Part shown: positions 1 to 10,381 of the stretch, one piece after another
How positions within the stretch are numbered: the stretch's first letter is position 1
Layout of the letters: each line of letters starts with the position of its first letter
Assembly (NCBI GenBank): GCA_021292165.1
Contig: CM037880.1
Coordinates: 181,991,085-182,055,084 of the forward strand
DNA: 64,000 bases
Origin: Shinisaurus crocodilurus
Lineage: Eukaryota; Chordata; Lepidosauria; Squamata; Shinisauridae
Reading direction: 5' to 3'
Translations under genes and position numbers: made by a program
Notes under the pieces: model-generated
What the model was told of the DNA's origin: nothing
Databases searched by the model: none
Seen by the model: the letters and a program-made list of their open reading frames with translations, nothing else

Positions 1-1
1 T

Positions 2-193
2 GAAATATATTTAGAATCTTGTTGCCAGGCAAGATACCATCAGAAGAAAGAGCAAATGAATGAAGAACTAAGGAGAGAGGCAGAGACGATGAGAGAAAGA
101 GAAGGGGAAGAATTTGATAATGCTTGCTGCCCAGATAAAAGGAAAAAACTCTGGGACTTGCTGGAGAAACCCAACTCATCTGTGGCTGCAAAG
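2..193 (+). CDS. KCNB2: 3' part of a coding exon of a Kv2 voltage-gated K+ channel alpha subunit (KCNB2-like), N-terminal cytoplasmic region
   Basis: The frame starting at base 2 is open to the splice donor and reads [18 protein letters not shown], continues through [16 protein letters not shown] and ends [14 protein letters not shown]. This is the conserved stretch between the T1 tetramerisation domain and S1 of Kv2 channels, which form delayed-rectifier K+ channels in the plasma membrane. KCNB1 and KCNB2 are nearly identical here; CCPDKRKK and the AETMRERE stretch fit my recollection of KCNB2 better (KCNB1 has CCAEKRKK). In Kv2 genes the coding sequence is split just before S1, exactly where this exon stops. 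The exon start lies outside the window and the S1-pore-C-terminal exon is not present, so this is a fragment. Kv2 identity is very secure; the KCNB2 paralogue is likely. Confidence 0.93.
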
Positions 194-195
194 GT
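194..195 (+). other. Splice donor (GT) of the Kv2 intron
   Basis: The exon ends GCAAAG and is followed by GTAGGA, a reasonable vertebrate 5' splice site. The intron is phase 0 because the last codon (AAG, Lys) is complete. No matching acceptor followed by an S1-like reading frame is seen, so the intron extends past base 64000. Confidence 0.9.
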
Positions 196-612
196 AGGAT
201 CAATGATGAGTTTAAACGCACAGTAATATTTTTTATGTTATGTATACATCAAAATGCATTGATAAGCATCACTGAAAATTTGTGACAGGGATTACAAGTA
301 ATATAGGTTTAAATGTGAGTTTTCTTTTTCCTTTTTTAATCCCAGCAGGAAAAGCATAGAGGTTAATCCAAAAGCTTATCTGGGGCTCTGTCTTGTGAAC
401 TCCATGAGTCTTCTGAGGCCCCCTTCTAATTTCTCTTCTCCATGCCATATGCCAAGCTACCCTTTAAACTTGGAGAACCTCAGGGAGTTTCCTTCCATGC
501 AGTGTGGACAACTGTGATTGAATAGTAAAAAATGGGGGAGTCCTGGCTTGCATGGGCCTAAGGAATCTGGATTCTAGTAGTATTCATTAGTTAGACTAAT
601 TCTCAGTACCTA
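196..612. other. Intron start, no recognised element
   Basis: I see no repeat signature, RNA gene or credible reading frame. Ordinary AT-leaning intronic sequence. Confidence 0.6.
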
Positions 613-613
613 A

Positions 614-746
614 GGATGCAATCCAGTGCATATTTAAACAGAAAAAAGTCCTACAATTACCAGCATTCCCCAGCCAGCATAGCTGACTGGGGCATGCTGG
701 GAATTGTAGGCCTTTTTTCTGTCTAAACTTGCATAGGATTGTGCTC
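614..746. repeat. Palindromic MITE, Harbinger-like family A
   Basis: Ends GATGCAATCC... and ...GGATTGTGCTC are flanked by TAA on both sides. The body is one long inverted repeat: a stretch containing CAGAAAAAAGTCCTACAA pairs with TTGTAGGCCTTTTTTCTG around a centre of GCCAGCATAGCTGAC. A 3-bp TAA duplication and GGGCRCAATCC-type ends suggest PIF/Harbinger. No coding capacity. Related copies lie at 42642-42735 and 61759-61889. Confidence 0.7.
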
Positions 747-768
747 TAAGATTTTTATTTTTTTTTAA

Positions 769-859
769 GGATGCAATCTTATGCACACTTACCTGGGAGT
801 AAATCCCATTGAACTCAATGGGAATTACTGCAGAGTAGATTTGTATAGGATTGCGCTAT
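769..859. repeat. Palindromic MITE, Harbinger-like family B
   Basis: Shares its ends (GGATGCAATC / GGATTGCGC) with family A but has a different core, ACCTGGGAGTAAATCCCATT facing its own complement around GAACTCAATGGG. A TAA precedes it. Related copies are at 18065-18920, 57781-58120 and 62217-62306. Confidence 0.65.
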
Positions 860-1740
860 ATTTTGCTTTGTTCTTACCATTTTTTTTCTTGCTTTGGGGG
901 AAGTAATGTGTGATATCTCCGCTCTAAGTTCGGTTCACTTTCCCTGTGGTCAGTTGCTAAATTCTCACCAGCAGGAATAAGCTTAGTACTAGGCCAACCT
1001 TGGGTTTCTTTGAAAATCTTAAATAAATCTGTATCTTGTTAGTTGATCAGCCTTTTAAAAATAGCTTGGCAAGGCATAATTAAAGTGACAAAGTGTCATT
1101 GACAAAATGTCTGGTCAAGGCAATGTTTGAAAACCAAGGCTAACTGTTTAATGCCGCGTTTGGACGTAACAATAAAGCAGAACTGGGGTATGTATGACAG
1201 TGCCATGCATCTGATTTCCTAGTTTATTATCTGGAAGCAACAAGTGCCAGGGTTTATCTTTCTAGTACATGAGTCTGCTTGTGTTTGCTCTGTCTGTTCA
1301 ACAGCATTGAAAGTGCTGCCTATGCTGACCCAGAATCTCTGCAGCAGTGTGTTAATAAGTAGCTGTGTGCTCAAGATCCCAGAGACCAGTCGAGAGGAGA
1401 CGGGGCATGTCACTGAGCTGACACACCAAATCCCCTATAGAGCAAGGGCTACATCAAAAGCTCCCTACAGCCTGGGCAACTCACTGATCCAGAAGCTGCT
1501 GGTGTCAGGCCTGCAGAGTACAGCTGGGCTGCCTTCTGTCTCTCGAGGAAAGCAATGGCTTTGAATGAAATCATCATTGTATAGAAAATGAAATGCTGTG
1601 ATTTTTACATAACCCGATATACTATTGTTCTTACTCTACCTTTGGGAAATGCATGGGCTGCAGACAACTAAGGACAAGCTAGTTTTGACGTCTGGGCTAT
1701 ACCTGCACCATAAATGTATCATCAGTTTTATATAGATTTC
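860..1740. other. Non-repetitive intronic stretch
   Basis: A 106-codon frame lies at 1244-1564 (+) with an overlapping 64-codon frame on the other strand. Neither has a recognisable domain and both look like chance frames. No RNA gene or mobile element seen. Confidence 0.5.
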
Positions 1741-1790
1741 ATAGATCAGTAGAGTTGGAAGGAGCCTACAAGGCTATCGAGTATATCGGT
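1741..1790 (-). repeat. CR1-type 3' tail fragment
   Basis: The complement carries the CR1/5S-SINE tail (CCTTGTAGGCTCCTTCCAAC followed by a CTATGATCTATGA-like end). Only the last ~50 bp remain, so a CR1 LINE cannot be distinguished from the 5S-headed SINE found elsewhere here. Confidence 0.55.
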
Positions 1791-1855
1791 TGTGGCTTTC
1801 TGCAAAGAATCCTGGGGATTGTAGTGGTGCTAAGACCGGTTTGTTGGAGAGTCTT

Positions 1856-2215
1856 TATTTATTTATTTATTTATTTATTTATTAAATGTATATACTGCCC
1901 ATCTGGCAGTGCCCTCAGAGCAGTTTGCAATCATTAAAAAAAAAAAAAAAGACGACCACCCAAAAGAAGAATAAAATAACAACCAAAACAATAAATACAA
2001 CAATGAAAATATCAAAATATTAAAGAGCCAGCAGTAAAGTTAATAATCAGAGCACCAGATTAAAGGGGAAATGCCTGCTGGGAGAGGAAGATCTTGACCT
2101 GGCATCTATATGTATACAATGAAGACGCCAAGCAGATCTAACGGGGAAGGGCATTCCACAGACTCTTCCATCATTGCTTCTCATAGAATCACAGTTCCCA
2201 CGGTTCCCTGAGAAG
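1856..2215 (-). mobile_element. L2-type 3' end or L2-tailed SINE
   Basis: Starts with (TTTA)n, then a complement tail with TACTGCCCATCTGGCAG and CAGAGCAGTTTGC. These match the 'gcccagagagc...gggcggtataaa' tail of L2 elements in this window. The rest is A-rich 3'-UTR-like sequence and a segment around GGGCATTCCACAG. No reverse transcriptase remains, so a truncated L2 and an L2-mobilised SINE are both possible. Confidence 0.5.
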
Positions 2216-2229
2216 AAGGAATGACTGTT

Positions 2230-2390
2230 CATAGATCATAGAGTTGGAAGGAGCCTACAAGGCTATCGAGTCCAACCCCCTGCTCAATGCAGGTAACTAG
2301 AGAAGGGGTCTCTCCCATCCAAGTAATAACCAGGCCTGACCCTGCTTAGCTTTCCACACTCAGACAAGCTGAGCCAGCGTGAGCCACAGG
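2230..2390 (-). mobile_element. 5S rRNA-derived SINE with CR1-like tail, copy 1
   Basis: On the minus strand it begins GTGGCTCACGCTGGCTCAG, continues with AAGCTAAGCAGGGTCAGGCC and TACTTGGATGGGAGACC, and ends with a CR1-like TTGGACTCGATAGCCTTGTA tail plus CATAGATCATAGA. The head reproduces the 5S rRNA internal control region: box A (AAGCTAAGCAGGGTC), intermediate element and box C (TGGATGGGAGACC). 5S-headed SINEs are known in vertebrates (SINE3 class). Four more copies are at 17002, 31459, 41509 and 57819. Confidence 0.85.
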
Positions 2391-2699
2391 CCTGTTCCAG
2401 TTTAGATCTGTAAGGAAGGTGCAACCTTACGACTGGTTTGAAGATAGTAGCAAGATGCTGGCTGGCTGGGAAGGCATAACAAAAGAAGACATCAGAATCT
2501 GTACCATCTAGCCCGACTTTAGCTATCGCGAAGGAAGACTGCAGTATGTACATGCACTTTTTGCAAGCATGCATGCATGTACACTGCTCAACGTACCCAG
2601 GAAAGAGATATTAGGATTGATATCTGTGAAACTGCACCTTCATGGTTGATTTGGCCCCTAGAGTTCAGCAAATGAAAAGGGCAGAGAACTAGTGTGCTT

Positions 2700-2805
2700 C
2701 TCAAATAAACTTAGGCTAGTGCCACTGGGTGTGATGGGAGTTGTAGTCCAACACATCTGCAGGGCACTAGTTTGGAGAAGACTGTGCTCCTGAAATGTCA
2801 AAGGA
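2700..2805. repeat. hAT-type MITE fragment ('ccagatgtgttggactacaactccc' family)
   Basis: GATGGGAGTTGTAGTCCAAC followed by ACATCTGCAGGGCACTAGTT is one half of a palindromic MITE seen repeatedly here (3640-3757, 12392-12546, 46873-47025, 58255-58320). The partner arm is missing or degraded. Confidence 0.45.
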
Positions 2806-2875
2806 TAATTTGGAAACTTCTTCTCCTTCAAAAGCACCATTGAGTTATTTGCATAGCTCTTCTGCATAGTTCAAG

Positions 2876-3187
2876 GGTGTCCGGGCCAAGGCCCAAATTC
2901 CATTTTGGAGAAGCTCTCGGGGGCTGCATTCCAGTGGCGGACAGGGCTGAAGACAAAAGGTGTGGGACCGAAAATACCAGCATATTTTAGCTTAAATAAA
3001 TGCTTCCCTTAGGAGAAACATTTCAATCTTTTAGCATGCACAAAAGCAGGGAAGCCATCAAATGATCAGTGGTTGGGGGAAAGGGGGTAGGGATGGCGAA
3101 GGGGCGTGGCCTTCTGGGGAACCCAGATTCGGACCCCCAAGAGGGCCAGGTTTGCTCCCCAGGCCTGAGGTTCTGCACTTTTGTGCT
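2876..3187. repeat. Possible degraded non-autonomous hAT element
   Basis: Begins CAAGGGTGTCCGGGCC and ends GAGGTTCTGCACTTTTG, close to the ends of the 5625-6013 hAT (CAGGGGTGCAGAACC). No convincing 8-bp duplication was found, so this is tentative. Confidence 0.35.
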
Positions 3188-3188
3188 A

Positions 3189-3226
<38 letters not shown>
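3189..3226. repeat. (GAT)n microsatellite
   Basis: About a dozen tandem GAT units; produces spurious poly-Asp and poly-Ser frames. Confidence 0.95.
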
Positions 3227-3227
<1 letters not shown>

Positions 3228-3228
3228 T

Positions 3229-3465
3229 TATTTATTTCATTTCCATACTGCCCCACACCTGAAGCTCTCTGAGCAGTTCACAACAACTCATAAAATTAGT
3301 ACAAAGCACAAATACAGATAATAAAATACCACATAAAATTTCAACATACAAAATTTAAAACAATTTAAACAGCTAAAAACAATTTCAATAAAAAATACTA
3401 GACATGTGAAAAAGACAGCTTACATCAATGCCCCATCCATGATTCCATGGCTCATGTGAACCAAA
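3229..3465 (-). mobile_element. L2-type LINE 3' tail
   Basis: The complement has the L2 tail GAGAGCTTCAGGTGTGGGGC then a TATGGAAATGAAATAAAT-like end, with an A/T-rich 3' UTR upstream (many ACAAT/AAATA tracts). Directly abuts the (GAT)n tract, as the L2 at 41.5 kb also does. No coding part. Confidence 0.55.
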
Positions 3466-3639
3466 ATGGCATAAATGGGGAGAGAGGAATGTGAGGGAGC
3501 TACTGCATTTGCAATTGAAGTTTTAGGATTTGGTCTTCATTTCATCGTGAGGGAATGTGATGCCCCTTGGTGTTGGCATTAGGATCCTTACACCAAATCC
3601 TATGAGCTGCTGCCTCAAGAAAATGGCTGTACAGCAGCC

Positions 3640-3757
3640 TCCCCCAAGCTGGTGTCCTCCAGATGGGTTGGCCATGCCCATGTTGCTAGCTGGGAATGTG
3701 AGGAGTTGCAGTCCAACACATCTGGAGTGCTCCAGGTTGGGGAAGGCTACTGTACTG
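3640..3757. repeat. Palindromic hAT-type MITE
   Basis: Arm CAGCAGCCTCCCCCAAGCTG with CTCCAGATGGGTTGG faces CCAACACATCTGGAGTGCTC and CAGGTTGGGGAAGGCTACTG. Inverted arms of ~45 bp; no clear TSD. Confidence 0.55.
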
Positions 3758-3909
3758 GATGGCCCAGAGGTTGCACATCATACCACAGATTACAGCATAT
3801 ATGTTTGAGTAGTTGTTTATCGACTTGAAAACTCTATGCAATTGGACACCCATAGCCTGTGAAACATTTTGCACACACAACAAATCCCTCTAGCAATTAT
3901 AAGCCCCCC

Positions 3910-5543
3910 CCCCCGGCCCAGTTATGAGCAGGTGCTCTGCTTAAATCTGAGTTATAGTATGGTTTACAACTTTGGAATCTGCCTATATATTTTGAAATTA
4001 CTGCTAAGATTCATCCCCTTGATTTCTCGACATACTGCAGAGAGTATTAGCTGTTCATGGGGCATAGACTCTATATTGCTTCCTTTAAAGTACCTTTAAA
4101 CTTGAGTTTGAAGGTATTACTTCAATAATTCCTTCTCTGAACAACTGTTTTATAAATCTCTACTTACTGGCTGCAAATTCAGAATTTGTCCCATGGGAAT
4201 CACATCATAACTAATCAATTAAAGAAAGTGTAACTCTCCTTCACCCTTACCAAGCAGTAGAAAGATTTCCTGGGGTGTGCACATTTGCATAGCCTAGTAT
4301 TCACTGTTTTTTCACAGAAATGGATGGGAGATTTTAAAAAATATGTGGCAGGATTAAGGCCTCCAAAAGATTCAAATCAAGTTAACATTCATGATAGTAT
4401 GAACAACTATCTAAGCTTACCTCATCCCTAATGGATTCCTTCCTGTAAGCAAAGGGCTTTTCTGTTCTATATTTAAAGGCTAATGTTTATTCTGCAGGGT
4501 TGATTCACACAAGACATTACCTTCTCTGCATGTGTTGTTCAAACTATGCCATTGAAACCACATAATGCCACTATCAGAGCCCAACTACATGGCAGAAAAA
4601 GTACCTGCCGTTCAAATAACTTCAGCTAACTTTATCTAGAACCTCTGTAAAACTTAAATTCTATAGGTAGATCAAGGTGTTTTTGAAATAACAACTGTTT
4701 TGTTCCTGTGTTAGTTCTCATGCCAGTAAGTCTGGAGGACCAAAGCAGAAAAAGACAGAGAAATAGAGATTTTGTCTGCAAACATAGTGCATGGAACCCA
4801 CCTGGTAACAAAATGGCTACAGAGCTTTAGCAATTTTATGGATCTTTCCTTCCTCCCTATTGACATATTCTCCCACAGAGTTAAACAAATATTATGAAAA
4901 ATCAGGTCTGTTGGCATTGTATGTAGGTTCAGGGGTTAATTTCTAACAAGAGTTGTCAGGGCCTAGACCTGCCCATCCCTAGTAGAAGCTTTATGCCCTA
5001 TCCCTTATGTACAGGTAATATAAGAAGAATCACGGTAATTACTACTGTATCCACAAAAATACCAATGCCGCCGTGATTAAACTTACTTTTATCTATTTAA
5101 TTAAACCTTTTACCAAAAAAAATTTATATATTTTTTTTAGAAAAAATGTTAAATAACATTTTGAGTATAAAACCATAGTGATTTGACATTCAAATTGAAA
5201 ACAGCTTCTAGGAAACAGCTCCTTGAAGGAGCAGGAACAACAGAAACTCGCCAGTAGGGTTTCTAGGTATTCTATGGGTCAGATTGTAAGACTCAAGCGG
5301 CAGCAGAGCCTGAGACCTCAAAGGTGGTATCTGTGGAATTGTCAGGTGGACCCTTCTAGGTAATGACCAGTGATTAAGAGATCTCAATCTCCTTTTTCTA
5401 GCAGATCCCCAGTGCAAGATTCTTGCCTTCTTTCCCACAAGTTTTCAATATGTATATTTGTATGTACTTCTTAGTATCCACCTCCCTGTTACTGTCTTTT
5501 TATTTCTCTGGGAGTGAAAGTTTCAGAAACTGGAAGAATGTAA
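3910..5543. other. Non-repetitive intronic stretch
   Basis: No element recognised. Contains an AT-rich patch at 5090-5160 and several chance frames under 80 codons. A T/A-rich imperfect repeat cannot be excluded. Confidence 0.45.
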
Positions 5544-5569
5544 GTGTGTGTGTGTGTGTGTGTGTGTGT
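5544..5569. repeat. (TG)n microsatellite
   Basis: About 13 TG units. Confidence 0.95.
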
Positions 5570-5624
5570 TTGAGGGGGCAGAGTGGTTAAAATTTAGAAC
5601 GGGGAGCGAGTTGAGCATATAGGC

Positions 5625-6013
5625 CAGGGGTGCAGAACCCGCAACCCACAGGCCTAATCCAGTCCATGGAGGCTGCTTGGGTTCCCCCAAGCCCCATCCC
5701 CTGGAGGATTCCCCCTTGGAGGGATTCCTGCTGTTATCTCTGAATGATCCCTGGCGAGACATAAAGCGGGGATGCGGGCAGCGGGAGGCAGCTCTGGCTG
5801 AGACTTCCTTCATGCACCTCATGCTGCCCCCAGTGGGGATGGCAAGAGGCACATGGAGAAGCCGCCCGACTCAGCCCGCACTGGGAGTAGCCCCTCTGCA
5901 GTTAAAATGGGTGGGGCGTGGGGTGATGATGTCAGTGGACATGGTCATCCGGCCCATGGAGGGCCTGGTGGGGGCAATTTGACCCCCTATCAAAGATAGG
6001 TTTTGCACCCTTG
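5625..6013. mobile_element. Non-autonomous hAT DNA transposon, 389 bp
   Basis: Ends CAGGGGTGCAGAACC and GGTTTTGCACCCTTG are imperfect inverted repeats. The flanks are ATATAGGC (5617-5624) and ATATAGGT (6014-6021), an 8-bp duplication with one change, diagnostic of hAT insertion. The interior is GC-rich relative to the flanks. The 109- and 101-codon frames overlapping it are not transposase. Confidence 0.85.
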
Positions 6014-6021
6014 ATATAGGT

Positions 6022-6910
6022 CAAATGGGAAATTGCCTTTTCCCTTGCTTCTGGCTCCTTGCTTTGAGATTAAACGCCTTCCCCTGGAGATTTGGGAAGG
6101 AGGATCATACTCACAAATGCTTGGTCAAATGTGAGAACCTTGTAACCCTACCTACGAAAGCCCCCCCCCCCCGAATTGTATCTAACTTTCTACATAGTGT
6201 CATGCAAGCTTCTCGTGGCATCTACCCTGAATTTAAAATCAATCACCATATTTATCCTTAATCGTTAAACTGCAATAATAAAAGTATTCTTTAATATCAG
6301 AAAATGCATATGAGTTTAGTGCTTTGCCCACAGATAGTATATTAAGAAATGCAATATAATGTCAGTTGATAATTGATTTTGTTTTAAAAGCTTGTGTATG
6401 TGGATAAGTGAGTCAATTATTAAAATATTATTTACCTTCAGTTCTTTCTGAGTGAGGTATTGTGTAACTAATGATTCAGCATTATTTTTAGCTGGCACAA
6501 TTATGGGGGGAAAAAATAGACCCAGTATTTGAACTATCCTACTTCAGTGGTATTTTAATGCCTTGGTGAATTATATATAAGGCTTCTTTTCAGGCCATAT
6601 CTGGAACTATTGGCTCCTACTCTGTTGCGACAGTATTGCTGAATATTCTGACATTTGAATCAAGCGAACAAGATACTCACTGAAAGTAACCTGTTAGTTG
6701 TTGACAGTTCTTCATAACTCGGGTACTTAGTGAAGGTAACACCAGGGACAGCAAGTCATACTCAGACAATCTATCAATCGCTTCCAACAGCTGCAGCAGT
6801 GAATAATATCCCCATTCATCAAATGCATGCAGGGAAGGGATGGTTCCTGTCGTGAGCTTTGAAAATAGGACTCCATTGGTTTGGCAGAATTTTATGAATT
6901 AAAGCAACAC
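6022..6910. other. Non-repetitive AT-rich intronic stretch
   Basis: No element recognised apart from a short C-run near 6165. The L1 target site (AGAAGCCATCGTTTCA) begins at 6911. Confidence 0.5.
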
Positions 6911-6926
6911 AGAAGCCATCGTTTCA
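6911..6926. repeat. L1 target-site duplication, left copy
   Basis: AGAAGCCATCGTTTCA, repeated exactly at 8145-8160. Confidence 0.95.
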
Positions 6927-7960
6927 GTACTATGAAGAGCATATTTATACCAGGGATATCTCCATTAACTCCGGTGGTAGCTCTTAAGGATTTTCCTGAA
7001 AACTTAAGATCAGAGCTGGAGGGTAAACTAAGAGAAGAAAGGGTTATTAGATTGACCGATTGGGTGGAAAAGATGGGGACTAGAGATCAAATAATGGAAA
7101 TTGTTGGGAGAAGAAGATTATCGTGGTTAAATTTAGTACAGTTAGAACAGTGGTCGAAGAAATGGAAAAGGAAAACTGAGTACGAGAGAGATTTAACTAA
7201 TTTTGAAAAGATGGTCATGTCTAGAGACGGCCTACCAGGTAATGCATCAACAAGAGGTATAACAAGGGATTTATATAGATTGATTCAAAAAGCAAAAGAA
7301 CAAGAGGATCAGCTTAAGGCAGTATGGGATAATGAATTTGAAGAGGTGACCTCGAAGGTGGGGTGGAACAATATATGGGATAGACGGATTGTGAAAATGA
7401 TGTCAATTAGGATAAAGGAAAATTTTTATAAACTAATTTGGAGATGGTATTTAACTCCAGTAAGATTAAATAGAATAGATAATAATTGTTCTGCATTATG
7501 TTGGAGAGGATGTCAGGAAAAAGGGACATATGCTCATATGTGGTGGAGTTGTAAAAATGTATTGGTGTTTTGGCGAGAGGTTTTTACAGAAATATCGAAA
7601 ATTATTGGTACTAATTTAGAGGTCTGTCCAAAATTAGCATTGTTATCAATAACTGAGAAACTTATTTGTGATCAAAATACGAAGGAGTTAATTGTAAACT
7701 TGTTAACTGCGGCCAGGCTAATGATAGCGAGAAATTGGAAAGTACAACATGTTTTCCTAATAACAGACTGGTATAAGGAAGTTTGGGACATAGCCCTAAA
7801 TGATAAACTAACTAGTAGTATCAAATGCAAAAAAGGATTGCTAAAGAAGAATAATTTTATGGAGATATGGAATCAATTACTAGACTATGTATTAATAAAG
7901 GGGAAGGGTAACATGCCTTGTCAGGATATGTTATATTTTTGGAATTTAGACTTTATTTGA
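6927..7960 (+). pseudogene. L1 ORF2p C-terminal region (partial, open)
   Basis: About 344 codons without a stop. The upstream ATG at 6881 lies in flanking DNA and is fortuitous. The protein has the L1 ORF2 C-terminal signature: KLIWRWYLTPVRL, then CWRGCQEKGTYAHMWWSCKN, a CxxxC...HxxxxC zinc-knuckle-like motif. No endonuclease or reverse transcriptase survives, because the copy is truncated well downstream of them. Not expected to be functional. Confidence 0.85.
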
Positions 7961-8144
7961 TCAAGAGTATAGAAGTATATTAATTGGTCCCTTGGAGGGT
8001 GGGGGGGAGCACTTTATGATTTATTGTATGTTGATTATGTTATATTTGTGTGATAATTTTGTATTTTGTTAAATATATTTTTTTTTTGTTATACCGGTAA
8101 GTTGTTTTGAAAAAATAAATAAAATATTTTTAAAAAGAAGAAGA
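6927..8144 (+). mobile_element. 5'-truncated L1-clade LINE insertion
   Basis: A 1,218-bp insertion bounded by exact 16-bp direct repeats (6911-6926, 8145-8160). It holds the C-terminal part of ORF2, a short 3' UTR and an A-rich tail ending in AAAAAGAAGAAGA, the hallmarks of target-primed reverse transcription with 5' truncation. Perfect TSDs and an open reading frame argue for a fairly recent insertion. The clade (L1, or the related Tx1) is inferred from the C-terminal zinc-knuckle-like motif. Confidence 0.9.
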
Positions 8145-8160
8145 AGAAGCCATCGTTTCA
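8145..8160. repeat. L1 target-site duplication, right copy
   Basis: Exact match to 6911-6926. Confidence 0.95.
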
Positions 8161-8439
8161 CACTACACTGGAAAACATTCATGGGTATGACTGTGTATAA
8201 TCCTAGGACAGGCCAGCACACAACTTGGGCTGCTCTATGCCAAACACAGCTGGCCAGCCATGTATGGTGACCTGCCAATCGCGTATCAACCCAACCCCTT
8301 TGGCTGCCCAGCAGGGCAGCAAAAAGAACCATGTTTATTAAGCTCCCACAGGGCCATCATGCTTAGCTGGTGAGACCCATTTTCGTCTTGGTGGGTCACA
8401 AGGGACCACAAGTGCTGGTGATAGCAACCAGTTTAAAAG

Positions 8440-8511
8440 GAAATCGGTAAGATGCATAGAGGATAGGTCTATCAATGGCAATGGCAACCTGAAACCTTCA
8501 TGTCCAGAAGT
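8440..8511 (+). mobile_element. CR1 LINE 3' fragment, upstream half
   Basis: GAGGATAGGTCTATCAATGG and the 'catgtccagaagtaat' stretch match the 3' region of CR1 copies elsewhere here. It appears to continue at 8938 after an intervening segment. Confidence 0.6.
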
Positions 8512-8625
8512 AATAGGCCACTGAGGGTCAAGCTACACATTACATCGATTGCATAGCATGAATCAGAGGCTTCTTTCGGTCTGTCTGTCTTTCTTTCAAC
8601 TCTAGAGTATGTGTGTGTAGCCCCT

Positions 8626-8846
8626 ATTCAGATTGGGACTACTGCACACCAGGAAGGGAGGATTTTCCTCCCCTTTGCTTCCCGAAATTCTCCCTCCCCC
8701 ACGCATGCAGGTGTTAAAAAAAGAAAAATGTTTCCATTGGCATCAATGGAGGCTTTTTTTAACCTCCACATGGTGGTAGGGGATGCAAGTGGTAGTGGGC
8801 AAGGTATAATCCTCCCCTCCTGGTGCACTGATCTGAATCAGAGCTG
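8626..8846. repeat. Fold-back segment inside the CR1 tail
   Basis: TTCAGATTGGGACTACTGCA with CCAGGAAGGGAGGATT faces AATCCTCCCCTCCTGGTGCA and TGATCTGAA, giving imperfect inverted arms around a centre containing GGCATCAATGGAGGC. Overlapping frames on both strands here are mirror images of this structure, not genes. Probably an unclassified MITE. Confidence 0.5.
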
Positions 8847-8937
8847 TGCTCACTTACTCCAGAGTAAAAAAAGAAAGAAAGAAAGAAAGAGATAAGCTTT
8901 AGCTACACACCAAGCAATTAATATAACATGCAGTTTT

Positions 8938-9092
8938 ATCCTGAATACCAGCTTCTGGGAGCAACAAGAGAAGAGGGTCCATGCCCTACTTGTGGGCCTT
9001 CCAGAGGCATCAGATTAAATACTATGGGGAAACTGGATCCGGACTTAGATGGACCATTGGTCTGATCCAGATGGGCTCCAGATCATGACTTC
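8938..9092 (+). mobile_element. CR1 LINE 3' fragment, downstream half
   Basis: GAATACCAGCTTCTGGGAGC, CATGCCCTACTTGTGGGC and CATTGGTCTGATCCAGATGG are the conserved CR1 3' end (compare 17490-17935 and 55200-55425). Confidence 0.75.
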
Positions 9093-10380
9093 TGTTTTCT
9101 TTGGTTACATGGTCTCCCATCCCCCAAACAAGGCCAATTCTTTTGTATCATAAACCAGTATGGGAGCAAAGTGTGTCCATAGCAGAACTTCCTTAACTGT
9201 GGTCATTACTTTTGCCTCAAGCAAATGCTTGAACTGCAGTTACATTTTCAATGTAGATAACTAAACGACCATAAGGCTAGGATTTGCCAGGTGGCTGGGC
9301 ACATCATGAGCGGGCCTTTTGATTGTAATGTGCCATTGCCTAAACAAACATGATGTCTCTATTCTGCATTTCACGGAGTATGTCTTAGAAAAATGCTGCA
9401 AGCATCTCGTATGTTATTCTGTTTCTAAGCTGTTCGTTATTCTCTTTTTCATGATTGTTCTGAAACAGTTCAGGGACGAGATGTACCGTGCACTGACTCA
9501 ACATAAGTTTTTCATACCATGCTGCACTTGTTGCAAACAAAGATCTATACATTGTCTGTATGATTGCAATCTACTTCCTAGGAACATAGGAAATCCATAT
9601 GATGGCCCCTGTGTGCTGGGTTTGGCATGCTGATCTCAGGCTTATCTGCACGATGATGTAATAGCACACTTAGGCAGACAAATCCCTAAAGAGTAAGACT
9701 GTGCGGCTGGAGAGGGGTGTGTGCGTGTGTGTTGTTTATACCAGAAAGTTCATGACATCTGTGAAATGTATTCCCCTACTCCACAGGAGTATTTCCATGT
9801 TGGATGCAAACCTTACTTTTCCACGTACTGCATTGCTATGGTATATTAAAAGATTGGACATGTGAGACTGGCACAGCTGTGGGAGAAAACAGCATCTTAT
9901 CAGAAAGATCTGTTTGATTGGATAATGCCGTCTGTTCCTTAGCCAGAGAGCTGCTCTCACGCAAGCCCCCAACTGAAGTGAATGGAGGTTGTGTAGGGGC
10001 AGTGCTGTAGCAAGCTGCATACAGAAAGCAGGTCATTATGCCGGTGTGGGCCAATGTGCACATTGATATTTAAGGGCCAAATCACAACTTCATGGAAGTC
10101 AAGACAGCTTCTTTTGGTTTTATCTAAACCAGGAACCTGGAGATCCATTTATAAATGAGTCCCCAAACTAAAAAAGTGCTTGGTTAGACGGAATAATCTC
10201 CCTGCTGAAGTTAATATAATACATATATCAGATTTGCTTGATTGTGATAGGAAATCCCTGTACAAGGCATGGCCTACATACTTGCTTTTAAGGACTGTCT
10301 TTCAATAAGATAATGGTAAGACTGAATAAACATCTAGGGAAGAAAAGTCTCAGCATGTTTTGATCACAATGTAATTAGAC
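9093..10380. other. Non-repetitive intronic stretch
   Basis: Chance frames up to 104 codons (9319-9633) have no recognisable domain. A short GT-rich patch lies at 9718-9735. Confidence 0.45.
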
Positions 10381-10381
10381 C

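Noticed and set aside
614..746. piggyBac (TTAA) assignment for the palindromic MITEs
   Set aside because: TTAA is seen on both sides of the 61759 copy only; other copies share just TAA, which fits a 3-bp Harbinger-type duplication better. Kept as an alternative.
1244..1564. 106-codon plus-strand frame as a gene or exon
   Set aside because: No domain, no supporting splice pattern, and an open frame on the opposite strand too.
2230..2390. Functional 5S rRNA gene or pseudogene
   Set aside because: Only the internal promoter part of 5S is present and it is fused to a CR1 tail in every copy, so these are SINEs.
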